Positions 25,388-34,611 of a stretch of 64,000 bases of DNA are shown here, one piece after another. The notes below the pieces were generated by a model that did no database searches, was not told where the DNA came from, and worked only from the letters and a program-made list of their open reading frames with translations. Made by a program: the position numbers and the translations under genes. The stretch is from Glycomyces sp. TRM65418 (GTDB lineage: Bacteria > Actinomycetota > Actinomycetes > Mycobacteriales > Micromonosporaceae), in the NCBI RefSeq assembly GCF_019710475.1, contig NZ_JAJFAX010000001.1:1037786-1101785 (forward strand). Reading direction: 5' to 3'. The first letter of the stretch is position 1. Every line of letters begins with the position of its first letter.

Positions 25388-26866
25388 TCACTGGAGGGCG
25401 AAGTCGACGACGGCCTCGGTGCCGCCTTCGCGGCGCGGGCGCATGTCGATGGTGCCGCGCAGCTCGCCGGTGACGAGCGTGTGCACGATCTGGAGGCCCA
25501 GGCGGGTCGAGTCGGCGATGCGGAAGCCCTCGGGGAGGCCCTTGCCCTGGTCGGAAACGGTGACGCGGAAGCGGTCGCCGTCGCGCTCCACGTTGATGAC
25601 GACCTCGCCGTCCTGGCCGGGCGGGTAGGCGTGCTCCACCGCGTTCTGGATGAGCTCGTTGACGACCATGACCAGCGGGGTCGCGTACTCGCTGGGCAGG
25701 ACCCCGAAGGTGCCCTCGCGGCGGAGGGTCACCTTGGACTCGGCGACGGAGACCTCGACGGCCATGGAGGCCACGCGGTCGACGATCTGGTCGAAGCCGA
25801 CCGACTCGTCCGAGCTCTGCGAGAGGGTCTCGTGGACGAGCGCGATCGAAGCCACGCGGCGCACCGACTCCTCGAGGGAGAGGCGGGCCTGCGGCGAGCC
25901 GACGCGGCGGGCCTGGAGCCGCAGCAGCGCGGCGACGGTCTGGAGGTTGTTCTTGACGCGGTGGTGGATCTCGCGGATCGTGGCGTCCTTGGTGACCAGC
26001 TCGCGGTCGAGGCGGCGGACCTCGGTGATGTCGCGCACGAGCACGAGCGCGCCCGCGGCCTTGCCGCCGGGCCGCAGCGGCAGCGCCCGCATGAGGACCG
26101 TCGCGCCCTTGGCCTCGATCTCCTTGCGGCGCGGGGTGCCCCCGGCGAGGGCGTCGGCGATGCGGCGGGCCGCGTCCGCGCCGACCTCGGGGTTCGAGGG
26201 CAGGCTGCGGGTGAGCTCGGCGAGGTCGCGGTCGCGCAGGTGGCCGGTGACGCCCATGCGCCGGTACGCCGAGAGCGCGTTCGGCGAGGCGTAGCGGACC
26301 AGTCCGTCCGAGCCGATGCGGACCAGGCCGTCGCCGATGCGCGGCGCGGTGGTCGGCTCGCCGGGCAGCAGCGGGGGCGGGAATCCGCCGTCGGTGAGCA
26401 TCTGGACGAGGTAGTCCGCGGTCTTGAGGTAGTTCAGTTCCAGGTGGGAGGGGCTGCGCGTGTCCGAGAGGTTGGTGTCGCGGGCGGCGACGGCGATGAC
26501 CTCGCGGCGGTCGCGGCGGCGCACCGGGATGGCCTCGTGGCGGGCGGCGACGTCCCCGCGCCAGACGGGGTCCCCTTCGCGGAAGATCCGGCCCTCGGTG
26601 AACGCGACGTTCAGGTGCTGGGCGTCCTCGCCTTCGAGGATGCGGCCGACCTGGTCCTCCTCGTAGGCGGTCGGGCCGGTGGTCGGCCGGACCTGGGCCA
26701 GGCAGACGTACCGGCCCGGGTGGTCCTTGACGGCCCCCCAGAGGAGGAAGTCGGCGAAGGACAGGTCGGCGAGGAGCTGCCATTCGGCCACGAGCCGCTG
26801 CAGGTGCGCCGCGGAGTTCGAGGTGAGGTCGGTGTGCGCGCTGATGACATCGCGGAGAGTGGACAC
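25388..26866 (-). CDS. pdtaS: PdtaS-type cytosolic sensor histidine kinase
   Basis: This soluble kinase of 492 residues has an N-terminal GAF-like domain (about 1-160), a PAS domain (about 180-290), and a HisKA_2 dimerisation helix with His301/His302 in EIHHRVKNNLQTV. The HATPase domain follows (NELIQNAVEHAYPP, SDQGKGLPEG, RLGLQIVHTLV). In mycobacteria PdtaS phosphorylates the ANTAR antiterminator PdtaR, and the gene lies next to whiB1. PdtaR is not in this window. GTG 26866 lies seven bases after TAGTAT (26874-26879), so the mRNA is probably leaderless. Confidence 0.95.
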   Translation of the reverse strand: MSTLRDVISAHTDLTSNSAAHLQRLVAEWQLLADLSFADFLLWGAVKDHPGRYVCLAQVRPTTGPTAYEEDQVGRILEGEDAQHLNVAFTEGRIFREGDPVWRGDVAARHEAIPVRRRDRREVIAVAARDTNLSDTRSPSHLELNYLKTADYLVQMLTDGGFPPPLLPGEPTTAPRIGDGLVRIGSDGLVRYASPNALSAYRRMGVTGHLRDRDLAELTRSLPSNPEVGADAARRIADALAGGTPRRKEIEAKGATVLMRALPLRPGGKAAGALVLVRDITEVRRLDRELVTKDATIREIHHRVKNNLQTVAALLRLQARRVGSPQARLSLEESVRRVASIALVHETLSQSSDESVGFDQIVDRVASMAVEVSVAESKVTLRREGTFGVLPSEYATPLVMVVNELIQNAVEHAYPPGQDGEVVINVERDGDRFRVTVSDQGKGLPEGFRIADSTRLGLQIVHTLVTGELRGTIDMRPRREGGTEAVVDFALQ

Positions 26867-26943
26867 CCGGCCAATACTAGCGGCGGGCCGGGCGGCGGAC
26901 CTCCTCCTCGAACGCGCCCCGGGCGGTTCGCCGCGGCGAGCGA

Positions 26944-26971
26944 AACGCCCCGCCGCGGAGGGCGGGGCGTT
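26944..26971 (-). terminator. Intrinsic terminator after the DUF2469 gene
   Basis: An 11-bp stem (26944-26954 with 26961-26971) with a six-base loop lies 13 bp beyond the DUF2469 stop codon. Confidence 0.8.
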
Positions 26972-26983
26972 CGAAGCGAGCGG

Positions 26984-27286
26984 CTACGGGAGCGTCATGT
27001 CGGGCTTGTCCAGCTCTTCGACGTTCACGTCTTTGAAGGTCAGGACGCGCACGTGCTTGACGAACCGGGCCGGGCGGTACATGTCCCAGACCCACGCGTC
27101 GCTCATCTCGACCTCGAAGTAGGTCTCCGCGTCGGCCCCCCGCACGTGGACTTCGACCGCGTTGGCCAGATAGAACCGCCGCTCGGTCTCGACGACGTAG
27201 GTGAACTGCCTCACGATGTCCCGGTATTCCCGGTACAGCTGCAGCTCCATGTCGGTCTCGTACTTCTCGAGGTCCTCGGCGCTCAA
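26984..27286 (-). CDS. DUF2469 family protein
   Basis: This 100-residue protein is of a family restricted to actinobacteria. It is almost always found next to rnhB and lepB, as here. The family signature is nearly unchanged: MSAEDLEKYETDMELQLYRE, VVETERRFYLAN, SDAWVWDMYRPARFV and FKDVNVEELDKP. Its function is unknown. The start is TTG 27286 with AAGGAGG shortly upstream. The following 216 bp towards rnhB hold repeats rather than a gene. Confidence 0.92.
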   Translation of the reverse strand: MSAEDLEKYETDMELQLYREYRDIVRQFTYVVETERRFYLANAVEVHVRGADAETYFEVEMSDAWVWDMYRPARFVKHVRVLTFKDVNVEELDKPDMTLP

Positions 27287-27309
27287 CGCTCCTCCTTCTC
27301 AACGACGGT

Positions 27310-27480
27310 TCCCACGATAGTGCGCGGGTGCCCCGCCTCGCTCGCGGCTCTCGCGACGACCGCTCGCGGAGCCGTGATCCGGCGCTCACGGCGGTCCCGG
27401 GCGGCGCCGTGCCGGTGCGCCGCGGCGAGCGCTTGCGGCGCCGTGGACGGGTCCGGCCCGTGCCGTCCTGGGTTCACCCG
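27310..27480. repeat. Degenerate repeats between DUF2469 and rnhB
   Basis: About three imperfect units with a shared core (GGCGCTC.CGGCG ... GAGCCGTGAT or GCGCCGTGGA) resemble the 33-bp repeats at 34.3 kb and the single unit at 2.99 kb. No gene is seen. Confidence 0.4.
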
Positions 27481-27502
27481 GAGCCGCCCCGCCAAACCGC
27501 GC

Positions 27503-28168
27503 TCAGGCGCCGGCGGGCACGTCGGGCCGGCCGACGGCGCTCGCGGCGACGTTCGCGTAGGACATGCGGTGGTCCTCGCACGGGCCCCAGCGGCGCAGCG
27601 CCGCCTCGTGGGCGGGCGTGCTGTATCCCTTGTGGACGGCGAAGCCGTATTCGGGGCGGCGCCGGTCGAGTTCGCACATGATCCGGTCCCGGGTGACCTT
27701 GGCGACCACGCCCGCGGCCGCGACGCACGCGGCCGTCCGGTCGCCTTTGACCACCCCGAGGCTGCCGGGCAGGCCGGGGACCGGGAAGCCGTCGGTGAGC
27801 ACGTACCCGGGACGCTCGGGCAGGCGCGCCACGGCGACGCGCATGCCCTCCAGGTTGCACACGGCGATGCCGCGGCGGTCGATCTCGTCGGGCTCGTACA
27901 TGACGACGCTCATCGCCGCCCGCGAACGCCGCAGCCGCTCGAAGACCCGCTCGCGGGCGGCCTCGGTCAGGAGCTTCGAGTCGTTCAGCTCGTCCAGGCG
28001 CGCGTTCGGCGGCAGGCTCACCGCCGCGACGACCAGCGGCCCGGCGCAGGCGCCGCGCCCGGCCTCGTCGGCCCCGGCCACCGGGCCGAGACCGCGCCGC
28101 AGCAGCGCGGCCTCCAGCGCGTACAGGTCGCTGTCGCGCCTGAGCCGAGAGGAGACGGGACGGAGCAT
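27503..28168 (-). CDS. rnhB: Ribonuclease HII
   Basis: This 221-residue enzyme cleaves the RNA strand of RNA/DNA hybrids and removes misincorporated ribonucleotides. Catalytic residues are visible as Asp34 and Glu35 in GADEAGRG, then YVLTDGFPV and [13 protein letters not shown]. It starts four bases after lepB ends, in the lepB-lepB-rnhB-DUF2469 unit that is conserved in actinobacteria downstream of rplS. Confidence 0.96.
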   Translation of the reverse strand: MLRPVSSRLRRDSDLYALEAALLRRGLGPVAGADEAGRGACAGPLVVAAVSLPPNARLDELNDSKLLTEAARERVFERLRRSRAAMSVVMYEPDEIDRRGIAVCNLEGMRVAVARLPERPGYVLTDGFPVPGLPGSLGVVKGDRTAACVAAAGVVAKVTRDRIMCELDRRRPEYGFAVHKGYSTPAHEAALRRWGPCEDHRMSYANVAASAVGRPDVPAGA

Positions 28169-28172
28169 GGCC

Positions 28173-28871
28173 TCAGGACGGCTCGGGGACGTCTTCGTAC
28201 GTCGCCGGGATCCCGAACCAGTTGAAGTCGCCGACCGGCCAGAACAGCACGAAGGCCTTCCCGATGACCGCGTCGACCTCGATCGTCGAGGCCTGGACGT
28301 CGCCGCGGGTGCGGACGAAGCGCTCGCGCGAGTCGCCCGAGGCCGAGCGGTGGTCGCCCATGACCCACAGGCGCCCCTCGGGCACGACCAGGTCGAACGG
28401 GTCCTGCGAGGGCGGGTCCTGCTGGCCGGTCATCGGATTCGTGTACAGATAGGACGATTCGTCGATGGGCTCGCCGTTGACCGTGATGCGCCCCTCGTCG
28501 TCGCAGCACACCACGTGGTCGCCGCCGACTGCGATCACCCGCTTGATGAACTCGTCCTCCTCCATGACCGAGCGCCAGGACTCGGGGGCGGTGAAGACGA
28601 TGATCTCACCGCGCTCGGGCTCGGAGAACTCGTAGACGAGCTTGTTGACGAGCACGCGGTCGTCGATCTGAAGCGTCGTCTCCATCGAGCCGGAGGGAAT
28701 GTAGTAGGTCTGGACGACAAAGCTCCGGACCAGCCACGCCACGAGGAGGGCGACGCCGAGCAGGATCGGCAGTTCTTTCCAGAACGACCCCTTCTTCTTG
28801 GGCTGCTGCTGTGCGGAGGATTCCTCGGCGCTCTCACCGTCGGCGCCGGGCGATTGCCCTTCTTCGATCAC
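28173..28871 (-). CDS. lepB: Signal peptidase I (second of two)
   Basis: This 232-residue membrane peptidase removes Sec signal peptides. A polar N-terminus precedes one membrane helix (about 34-52). The catalytic serine is Ser62 in [11 protein letters not shown] and the general-base lysine is Lys110 in [13 protein letters not shown], followed by [16 protein letters not shown] 28871 lies inside the end of the preceding lepB gene (38-bp overlap). Two adjacent enzymes suggest divided substrate preferences, which the sequence cannot resolve. Confidence 0.94.
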   Translation of the reverse strand: MIEEGQSPGADGESAEESSAQQQPKKKGSFWKELPILLGVALLVAWLVRSFVVQTYYIPSGSMETTLQIDDRVLVNKLVYEFSEPERGEIIVFTAPESWRSVMEEDEFIKRVIAVGGDHVVCCDDEGRITVNGEPIDESSYLYTNPMTGQQDPPSQDPFDLVVPEGRLWVMGDHRSASGDSRERFVRTRGDVQASTIEVDAVIGKAFVLFWPVGDFNWFGIPATYEDVPEPS

Positions 28872-30108
28872 GGTGCGAGTCTACGCGCTCGCGCTCCGAC
28901 CGCAGGGACGGCCGCCGCGCGGCGGTCGGCGCCGGCATCGCCGTGGCGGGCAAGGCGGGCGGCTGGTGCCAGAACGTGCCCCACGCCGCCGGGAGGCCGT
29001 CGCCGACGGCCGACCGGTCGCCTTCCTCTCCGGACGTCCCGCCGGTGCCGTCGAGGACGTCGAAGGCGTCGGGGATCTCCAGCTCCCTTGCGCGGTCGGT
29101 GGGCCAGACGAGGGCGATGGCGCGGCCGATGAGGTTCTCCACGGGCACCGGTCCCTGGCACCGGGAGTCCTTGGAGTCGCCGCGGTGGTCTCCCATGACC
29201 CACACCTCGCCTTCGGGTATGGCGACCTCGTCGAACCGGCGCGAGTGGCAGGTGCCGGGGTCGACGTCGAGGGGCGCGTCGTCGTAGACGTACTCGCTCT
29301 CGTCGAGGGAGACGCCGTTGACGACGACGTTGCCGCCCTCGTCGCAGCAGGCGACGGTGTCGCCGCCGACGGCGATGACGCGTTTGATGAAGTCCTTCTC
29401 ATCGGGCCTGGCGAGGCCGATGAGGTCGAGGACGGCGGTGGTGACGTCGTCGAGGAGCCCTTCCTCGCCGCCGGCGGGCCGGTACTCGGGGTCCCAGGAG
29501 TCGGTGCCGCGGAAGACCACGACCTCGCCGCGCTGGGGCGTGCGGAGCGTCGTGGTGAGCTTGAGGACGAGGACCTTGTCGCCCTCCTGGAGGGTCTGCT
29601 CCATCGAGCCGGAGGGGATGTAGAAGGGCTGCACGGCGAAGGTGCGCAGGAGGACCGCCGCCGAGAAGGCGACGACGAGGAGCAGCGGCAGCTCGATCCA
29701 CAGCGACAGGTACTGGCGCTTGTGCGGCTGCGAGAGGCGGCTCTCGGCCTCCTTGTCGCCCTGGCGCGGCTCGGCGAGCGGCAGGCGGCCGCCTCCGGTG
29801 CGGTCGTGCGCGGCGGTGCCGTCGAGGGGGCGGACGCGGTCGTGGGCGCCGGTCGCGCGTTCGCGCTCGGCGGCCACGCGGTCCTTGGGACCGGTCGGGC
29901 CCTCGGTGCGGCGGATCGGCTGCGTCACGTCGATCGGCAGGCCGTCCGCGGCCGGACCGGCGGCGGGGGCTCCGGCGACGGGCCCGCGCGGCAGGCGCGG
30001 GCTCTCGGGGTCGGAAGGAGGCGGGGCACCGAGGCCGTCCGGACCGGGGAGTCGGTCCCACGAGATCCGTCGGGGGCCCTTCGCCCCGCCGGGGGAACCA
30101 GGACTCAT
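28834..30108 (-). CDS. lepB: Signal peptidase I (first, long form)
   Basis: This signal peptidase I of 424 residues is long for the family. About 130 proline/arginine-rich cytoplasmic residues precede the membrane helix (about 138-156). Ser168 ([11 protein letters not shown]) and Lys242 ([13 protein letters not shown]) form the catalytic dyad, and VMGDHRGDSKDSR follows. An unusual C-terminal tail of about 60 residues ends in a run of Arg-rich sequence, encoded where the gene overlaps its neighbour. ATG 30108 lies six bases after TACCCT (30115-30120), suggesting a leaderless mRNA. Confidence 0.92.
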   Translation of the reverse strand: MSPGSPGGAKGPRRISWDRLPGPDGLGAPPPSDPESPRLPRGPVAGAPAAGPAADGLPIDVTQPIRRTEGPTGPKDRVAAERERATGAHDRVRPLDGTAAHDRTGGGRLPLAEPRQGDKEAESRLSQPHKRQYLSLWIELPLLLVVAFSAAVLLRTFAVQPFYIPSGSMEQTLQEGDKVLVLKLTTTLRTPQRGEVVVFRGTDSWDPEYRPAGGEEGLLDDVTTAVLDLIGLARPDEKDFIKRVIAVGGDTVACCDEGGNVVVNGVSLDESEYVYDDAPLDVDPGTCHSRRFDEVAIPEGEVWVMGDHRGDSKDSRCQGPVPVENLIGRAIALVWPTDRARELEIPDAFDVLDGTGGTSGEEGDRSAVGDGLPAAWGTFWHQPPALPATAMPAPTAARRPSLRSERERVDSHRDRRRAIARRRR

Positions 30109-30140
30109 GTGCTGAGGGTAGCGGAAGTCGGCGCGCAGCG

Positions 30141-30165
30141 AAAAACCCCGGGCGAACGCCCGGGG
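30141..30165 (-). terminator. Rho-independent terminator of the rpsP-rplS operon
   Basis: On the minus strand an 8-bp stem (30146-30153 with 30158-30165) with a GTTC loop is followed by five T residues. It lies 22 bp beyond rplS. Confidence 0.92.
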
Positions 30166-30187
30166 CCCTCCGAAAGCTTGGTGCGAA

Positions 30188-30535
30188 CTAGACTTCGCGC
30201 TTCTCCTTGATCTTCGCGGCCTTGCCCTTGCGGTCGCGCAGGTAGTACAGCTTCGCGCGGCGGACCTTGCCTCGCATGGCGATCTCGATGGAGTCGACCA
30301 TGGGGCCGTGGACCGGGAAGGTGCGCTCGACGCCGATGCCGTAGCTCAGCTTGCGGACCGTGAAGGTCTCGCCGATGCCCGCGCCGTGGCGGCGGATGAC
30401 GACGCCCTGGAACACCTGGACACGCGACCGGGCGCCTTCCTGGACTCGGACGTTCACCTTGACGGTGTCACCGGGACGGAAGTCCGGCACGTCGGCTCGC
30501 ATGGAGGCCGCGTTCAGCTCATCCAGAATGTTCAT
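30188..30535 (-). CDS. rplS: 50S ribosomal protein L19
   Basis: This 115-residue protein lies at the 30S-50S interface. The sequence from [19 protein letters not shown] through [13 protein letters not shown] to [20 protein letters not shown] is typical. ATG 30535 has GAGGG eight bases upstream. It is the last gene of rpsP-khpA-rimM-trmD-rplS and is followed by a strong terminator. Confidence 0.98.
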   Translation of the reverse strand: MNILDELNAASMRADVPDFRPGDTVKVNVRVQEGARSRVQVFQGVVIRRHGAGIGETFTVRKLSYGIGVERTFPVHGPMVDSIEIAMRGKVRRAKLYYLRDRKGKAAKIKEKREV

Positions 30536-30620
30536 GGTTGCAACCCTCGTTGATAAGAAGTTCAGAAGTTCGAGCCGGGAGAGGTACCGCTTGAACGAAC
30601 GGCACGTCACGGGAACTCGC

Positions 30621-31391
30621 TTACTCTGCCACACCCTGGTCGGGCACGGCGAACCCGGCCTCCTCGAGGAGGAGCCGGTCACGTTTGTCGAGGTTACCCG
30701 CCTCCAGTCGCTCGAGCAAATCCGGGCGGGCCTGCGCGGTGCGGAGGAGGGCCTGGTCACGCCGCCAGCGGGCGACCTTGCCGTGGTCCCCCGAGAGGAG
30801 GACGGGCGGGATCTCGTGGCCGCGCCATTCGGCCGGGCGCGTGTAGGCGGGGGCCTCCAGGAGCCCGGCGTTGTGCGACTCGTCGTCGAGGGACGCGGCG
30901 TTGCCGAGGACGCCGGGCACGAGCCGGGCCACGGCCTCCACGATCGCGAGGACCGCGACCTCCCCGCCGAAGAGCACGTAGTCGCCGATGGAGACCTCGG
31001 TGACCTCCATGCGCTCGGCGGCGTAGTCGACGACCCGCTGGTCGATGCCTTCGTAACGGCCGCAGGCGAACATGAGCCAGGGCTCGGCGGCGAGCCCGCA
31101 CGCCATGGACTGGGTGAAGGGCCGTCCGGCGGGACTGGTGACGAGGAGGCGGGGCCGCTCGTCGCCGGCGATGAGTTCGTCGAAGCACTCGCCCCACGGC
31201 TGCGGCTTCATGACCATCCCCGCCCCGCCGCCGGCGGGCGCGCCGTCCACCGAGTGGTGCACGTCGTGCGTCCAGCGGCGCAGGTCGTGGACGTTGAGGT
31301 CGATGAGGCCCTTCTCGCGGGCGCGGCCGATGAGCGAGAGGTCGAGCGGCGCGAGGTATTCGGGGAAGACGGTGACGACGTCGATCTTCAC
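30621..31391 (-). CDS. trmD: tRNA (guanine(37)-N1)-methyltransferase
   Basis: This 256-residue SPOUT (knotted) methyltransferase modifies G37 of tRNAs reading CNN codons and prevents frameshifting. Recognisable are [23 protein letters not shown], the SAM knot ([38 protein letters not shown]) and [19 protein letters not shown] 31391 overlaps the rimM stop codon by one base (TAGTG). Confidence 0.98.
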   Translation of the reverse strand: MKIDVVTVFPEYLAPLDLSLIGRAREKGLIDLNVHDLRRWTHDVHHSVDGAPAGGGAGMVMKPQPWGECFDELIAGDERPRLLVTSPAGRPFTQSMACGLAAEPWLMFACGRYEGIDQRVVDYAAERMEVTEVSIGDYVLFGGEVAVLAIVEAVARLVPGVLGNAASLDDESHNAGLLEAPAYTRPAEWRGHEIPPVLLSGDHGKVARWRRDQALLRTAQARPDLLERLEAGNLDKRDRLLLEEAGFAVPDQGVAE

Positions 31392-31909
31392 TAGAGCTCC
31401 AGCAGGCCCGGGGGCAGGTCGACGCGGATCCGGCCGGCCTCGACGTCCACTTCGCCGATCATGTCGGCCACGAACGGGATGAGCGCGGGGGTCCGGCCCT
31501 TCCGCTTGACGACCAGCGTCTCGTAGGCGGCGCCGTGGTCGACGCGCGAGACGGTGCCGACCTCGCCCGCTTCGCGGTCGATGACCGTGAGGCCGATGAG
31601 CAGGGTGTCGTGGACCTCGTCCTCGTCGGCGACCAGCTCCTCCTCGTCGATCTCGACGCTCAGGACGACCCCGCGCAGCAGCTCTGACGCGTTGCGGTCC
31701 GTGTGGCCCTCGAAGCCGATCATCGGACGGCCCTGGTGCCAGCGCACCGTGGCGGCCTTGAGGGGCGCGCCCTTGAGCCGGCCGCCCGTGGTCCGGTATT
31801 CGACGCCGGGCTGGAAGCGCGTCTCGGGATCGTCGGTGCGGACCTCGACGACGACTTCGCCGCGCAGCCCGTGCGGGCGAACGATCCGGCCGACCACTAG
31901 CTCTGGCAT
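31391..31909 (-). CDS. rimM: 16S rRNA processing protein RimM
   Basis: This 172-residue 30S maturation factor binds S19 and the 16S head. It has the N-terminal barrel ([17 protein letters not shown]) and the C-terminal PRC-like barrel ([38 protein letters not shown]). ATG 31909 was chosen over a start 27 bases upstream because AAGGTGG lies directly before it. Confidence 0.96.
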   Translation of the reverse strand: MPELVVGRIVRPHGLRGEVVVEVRTDDPETRFQPGVEYRTTGGRLKGAPLKAATVRWHQGRPMIGFEGHTDRNASELLRGVVLSVEIDEEELVADEDEVHDTLLIGLTVIDREAGEVGTVSRVDHGAAYETLVVKRKGRTPALIPFVADMIGEVDVEAGRIRVDLPPGLLEL

Positions 31910-31931
31910 TGCCACCTTCTTCTCGGGACAG

Positions 31932-31966
31932 CGCAACGGCCCCGGAGGGACTCCGGGGCCGTTGCG
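31932..31966 (-). terminator. Hairpin between khpA and rimM (possible attenuator)
   Basis: A perfect 16-bp stem (31932-31947 with 31951-31966) with a three-base loop lies within the operon, 6 bp after the khpA stop. It has no T run on the minus strand. It may reduce readthrough or mark an RNA-processing site. Confidence 0.6.
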
Positions 31967-31972
31967 GATGAC

Positions 31973-32203
31973 TCAGTAGGAATCGACGACCTCGACACGG
32001 ATGCCTTTGCCGCCGATCGAGCCGATGACCTGGCGCAGCGCGTTCACGGTCCGACCCCCGCGGCCGATCACGGTCCCGAGGTCGTCCGGGTTGACCCGGA
32101 CCTCGAGCCGCTTGCCGCGGCGGGAGTCGACCAGACGGACGCGGACGTCGTCAGGGTGGTCGACGATGCCTTTGACAAGGTGTTCAAGCGCCGGTCGCAG
32201 CAC
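31973..32203 (-). CDS. khpA: KH-domain RNA-binding protein KhpA
   Basis: This 76-residue single KH domain has the GxxG loop in [16 protein letters not shown]. It binds small RNAs together with KhpB in other Gram-positive bacteria. The conserved place between rpsP and rimM supports the assignment. GTG 32203 has GGAG closely upstream, overlapping the end of rpsP. Confidence 0.95.
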   Translation of the reverse strand: MLRPALEHLVKGIVDHPDDVRVRLVDSRRGKRLEVRVNPDDLGTVIGRGGRTVNALRQVIGSIGGKGIRVEVVDSY

Positions 32204-32205
32204 GA

Positions 32206-32691
32206 TTACTCCCCTTTGGTCTCAGAGGCCTCGTCGGCGGGGGCCTCGACCTCTTCAGTCTTAGCCGATTCGTCGGCCTTGGCGGCGGACTTCTTCGACT
32301 TCGGCGCGGCCTTGGCGGCCTCCTCGGAGACGTACGCCTTCGAGGGGTCGATGCCCGACTCCTTGAGGGCGGCCACGTAGAGGGACTCCTTCTCCGGCTT
32401 GGGCTCGGCGACCTTCAGCGGGGCCGGCTCGGGCAGACCCTTGAACTTCTGCCAGTCGCCGGTCTTGCGGAGGATGGCCTTGACCGTGTCGGACGGCTGG
32501 GCGCCGACGGCGAGCCAGTGCTGGATGCGGTCGGACTTGACCTCGATCCGGGACGGGTTCTCCTTCGGGTGGTAGATCCCGACGTTCTCAATGACCTTGC
32601 CGTCGCGCTTGACGCGCGAGTCGGCGATGACGATGCGGTACTGGGGAGTACGGATCTTCCCCATTCGCGTGAGGCGAATCTTCACTGCCAC
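32206..32691 (-). CDS. rpsP: 30S ribosomal protein S16
   Basis: This 161-residue protein has a core ([26 protein letters not shown]...) of about 85 residues. An Ala/Lys/Glu-rich C-terminal extension of about 65 residues follows, of a kind common in actinobacteria. GTG 32691 follows AGGAG by nine bases. It is the first gene of the rpsP-rplS operon. No confident promoter could be named in the 159 bp upstream. Confidence 0.97.
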   Translation of the reverse strand: MAVKIRLTRMGKIRTPQYRIVIADSRVKRDGKVIENVGIYHPKENPSRIEVKSDRIQHWLAVGAQPSDTVKAILRKTGDWQKFKGLPEPAPLKVAEPKPEKESLYVAALKESGIDPSKAYVSEEAAKAAPKSKKSAAKADESAKTEEVEAPADEASETKGE

Positions 32692-32850
32692 GTTTTGTTA
32701 CTCCTGTTGTAAGGATCACGTTAGCGCGCACGCCATCCAGGTGGAGATTCCGGATTGCGTCGCGCTGAAACCTGGCTTTGCGTCACGGTTGTTGAGAGGG
32801 CACCCGTCCCAAAGCTCATGTACAGCGTCCGAGTCTAGCGCACGGCAGGT

Positions 32851-34257
32851 CTAGTACGACCGCGCCAGGTAGGCGATGAGACCGGACTCATCCAGGGAGT
32901 CGGGCACGGAGCCGTCCTCGCGCTGGAGCACGCGCACGGTGACCGCCGACTGAGCGGCCTTCGCCTCCCCTTCGACGCCGCAGGCGTCCCACGGCAGGCG
33001 CGCGTAACCGGTCTGGGCGGCCTCGACGGCCTCCTCGACGGTGGACACGTCGGCGGTGTGCGCCTCGCGGTACTCCAGCGCCTCGTTCCACAGCTGCTGC
33101 TGCGCGCCTTCGAGGGCGGCGGCGACGGCCTCGGCGAGCATCCCGAGCGGGACGGTGTCCTTCGTGCCCTCGACGCGGCTGACCACGGTGGCCTCGCCGT
33201 TCTTGAGGTCGCGGGGGCCGATCTCGATGCGGACCGGGTAGCCCTTGAGCTCGGCGTCCACGGCGCGGCGGCCGAAGGCCACGTCGCCGCGGTCGTCGAG
33301 CCTGACGCGCAGGCCGTCGTCCTTGAGCTCGTCGTAGACCTTCTTCGCGGCGGACTGGACCTCGTCGGAGTCCTTGACGACCATGACGCAGACCTGGACG
33401 GGCGCGAGGTTCGGCGGGACGCGCAGCCCCGCGTCGTCGCCGTGGCCCATGATGAGGCCGCCGACCATGCGGGTCGAGACGCCCCAGGAGGTCGTCCAAC
33501 CGTGCTGCTGCTTGCCGTCGCGGCCCTGGAACTGGATGCCGAAGGCCTTGGCGAAGTTCTGGCCGAGTTCGTGGGAGGTGCCCATCTGGAGGGCCTTGCC
33601 GTCGCGCATGAGCGACTCGACCGCGAAGGTGTTCAGGGCCCCGGCGAAGCGCTCGGCCTCGGTCTTGATGCCGCGGTGGACGGGCAGGGCGAGCACGTTC
33701 TCGATGAAGTCGGCGTAGACCTCGTGGAGGACGCGCAGCGTGAAGGCGTGGGCGTCCTCATAGGTCTCGTGGACGGTGTGCCCCTCCTGCCACAGGAACT
33801 CCGAGGAGCGCAGGAACAGGCGGGTGCGCAGCTCGTAGCGCATCACGTTGCACCACTGGTTGAGCAGCAGCGGCAGATCGCGGTACGAGTTGACCCACTT
33901 GGCCATGTACTCGCCGATGACGGTCTCGGAGGTGGGGCGGATCGCGAGCTTCTCTTCGAGCTCCTTGCCGCCGCCGTGCGTGACCATCCACAGCTCGGGC
34001 GCGAAGCCCTCGACGTGGTCGGCTTCCCGGGTGAAATAGGACTCGGGGATGAGCAGCGGGAACGAGGCGTTCTCGGTGCCGGTGCCCTTGATGCGGTCGT
34101 CCAGTTCGGCGACCATGCGCTCCCACAGCGCGAACCCGGACGGTCGGATCACCTGCGAGCCGCGGGCCGGACCGTTCTCGGCCAGCTGGGCTTTGGCGAT
34201 GACGTCCTGGTACCAGCGAGGAAAGTCCTCGCCCTGCGGTGTGAGTACATTGGCCAT
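32851..34257 (-). CDS. proS: Prolyl-tRNA synthetase, eukaryote/archaeon-like short type
   Basis: This class II synthetase of 468 residues charges tRNA-Pro. Motif 2 and active-site segments are visible (IRPTSETVIGEYMAKWV, FLRSSEFLWQEGHTVHE, HGWTTSWGVSTRMVGGLIM). It lacks the roughly 180-residue editing insertion between motifs 2 and 3 of the usual bacterial enzyme and ends in a C-terminal Tyr, as in the archaeal/eukaryotic type. ATG 34257 lies eight bases after TAGAAT (34266-34271) with no ribosome binding site, so the mRNA may be leaderless. Confidence 0.94.
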   Translation of the reverse strand: MANVLTPQGEDFPRWYQDVIAKAQLAENGPARGSQVIRPSGFALWERMVAELDDRIKGTGTENASFPLLIPESYFTREADHVEGFAPELWMVTHGGGKELEEKLAIRPTSETVIGEYMAKWVNSYRDLPLLLNQWCNVMRYELRTRLFLRSSEFLWQEGHTVHETYEDAHAFTLRVLHEVYADFIENVLALPVHRGIKTEAERFAGALNTFAVESLMRDGKALQMGTSHELGQNFAKAFGIQFQGRDGKQQHGWTTSWGVSTRMVGGLIMGHGDDAGLRVPPNLAPVQVCVMVVKDSDEVQSAAKKVYDELKDDGLRVRLDDRGDVAFGRRAVDAELKGYPVRIEIGPRDLKNGEATVVSRVEGTKDTVPLGMLAEAVAAALEGAQQQLWNEALEYREAHTADVSTVEEAVEAAQTGYARLPWDACGVEGEAKAAQSAVTVRVLQREDGSVPDSLDESGLIAYLARSY

Positions 34258-34299
34258 GGTCAGCGATTCTACGGGTCGCGCGACACCCGCTCGCGCTCG

Positions 34300-34505
34300 G
34301 CCGTTCGACGCGCCTCGGGGACGCCCGCGAACCGCGGACCGGTCCCTTCGGCGAGGCTTGGGAGCCGTGGACCGGCGCTCTCGGCGGCGCCTGCGAGCGT
34401 GAATCGACACTCCCGGCGAGGATGGGGAGCCGGAATCGGCGCTCTCGGCGACGCTTGCGAGCCGTAAATCGGCGCCCTCGGCGACGCTTGCGAGCCGTAA
34501 ATTGA
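34300..34505. repeat. Tandem array of degenerate 33-bp repeats
   Basis: About five head-to-tail units follow the consensus CGGCGCTCTCGGCGACGCTT then GCGAGCCGTAAAT. The two units nearest 34500 are almost identical, and the others diverge progressively. The 354-bp interval between proS and the P-type ATPase gene holds no gene. A single further unit occurs at 2991-3023, and related units at 27.3-27.5 kb. Confidence 0.75.
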
Positions 34506-34611
34506 CCGAGCCCGGGAGTCTTCGATCTCCTTCGAACGGAGGAGCGAGGAAGCCGATGTTTCGGTCCTTCGACGGTGATACGCGAGGGCGGTCGTCGCAT
34601 AAGCTGTCGAC

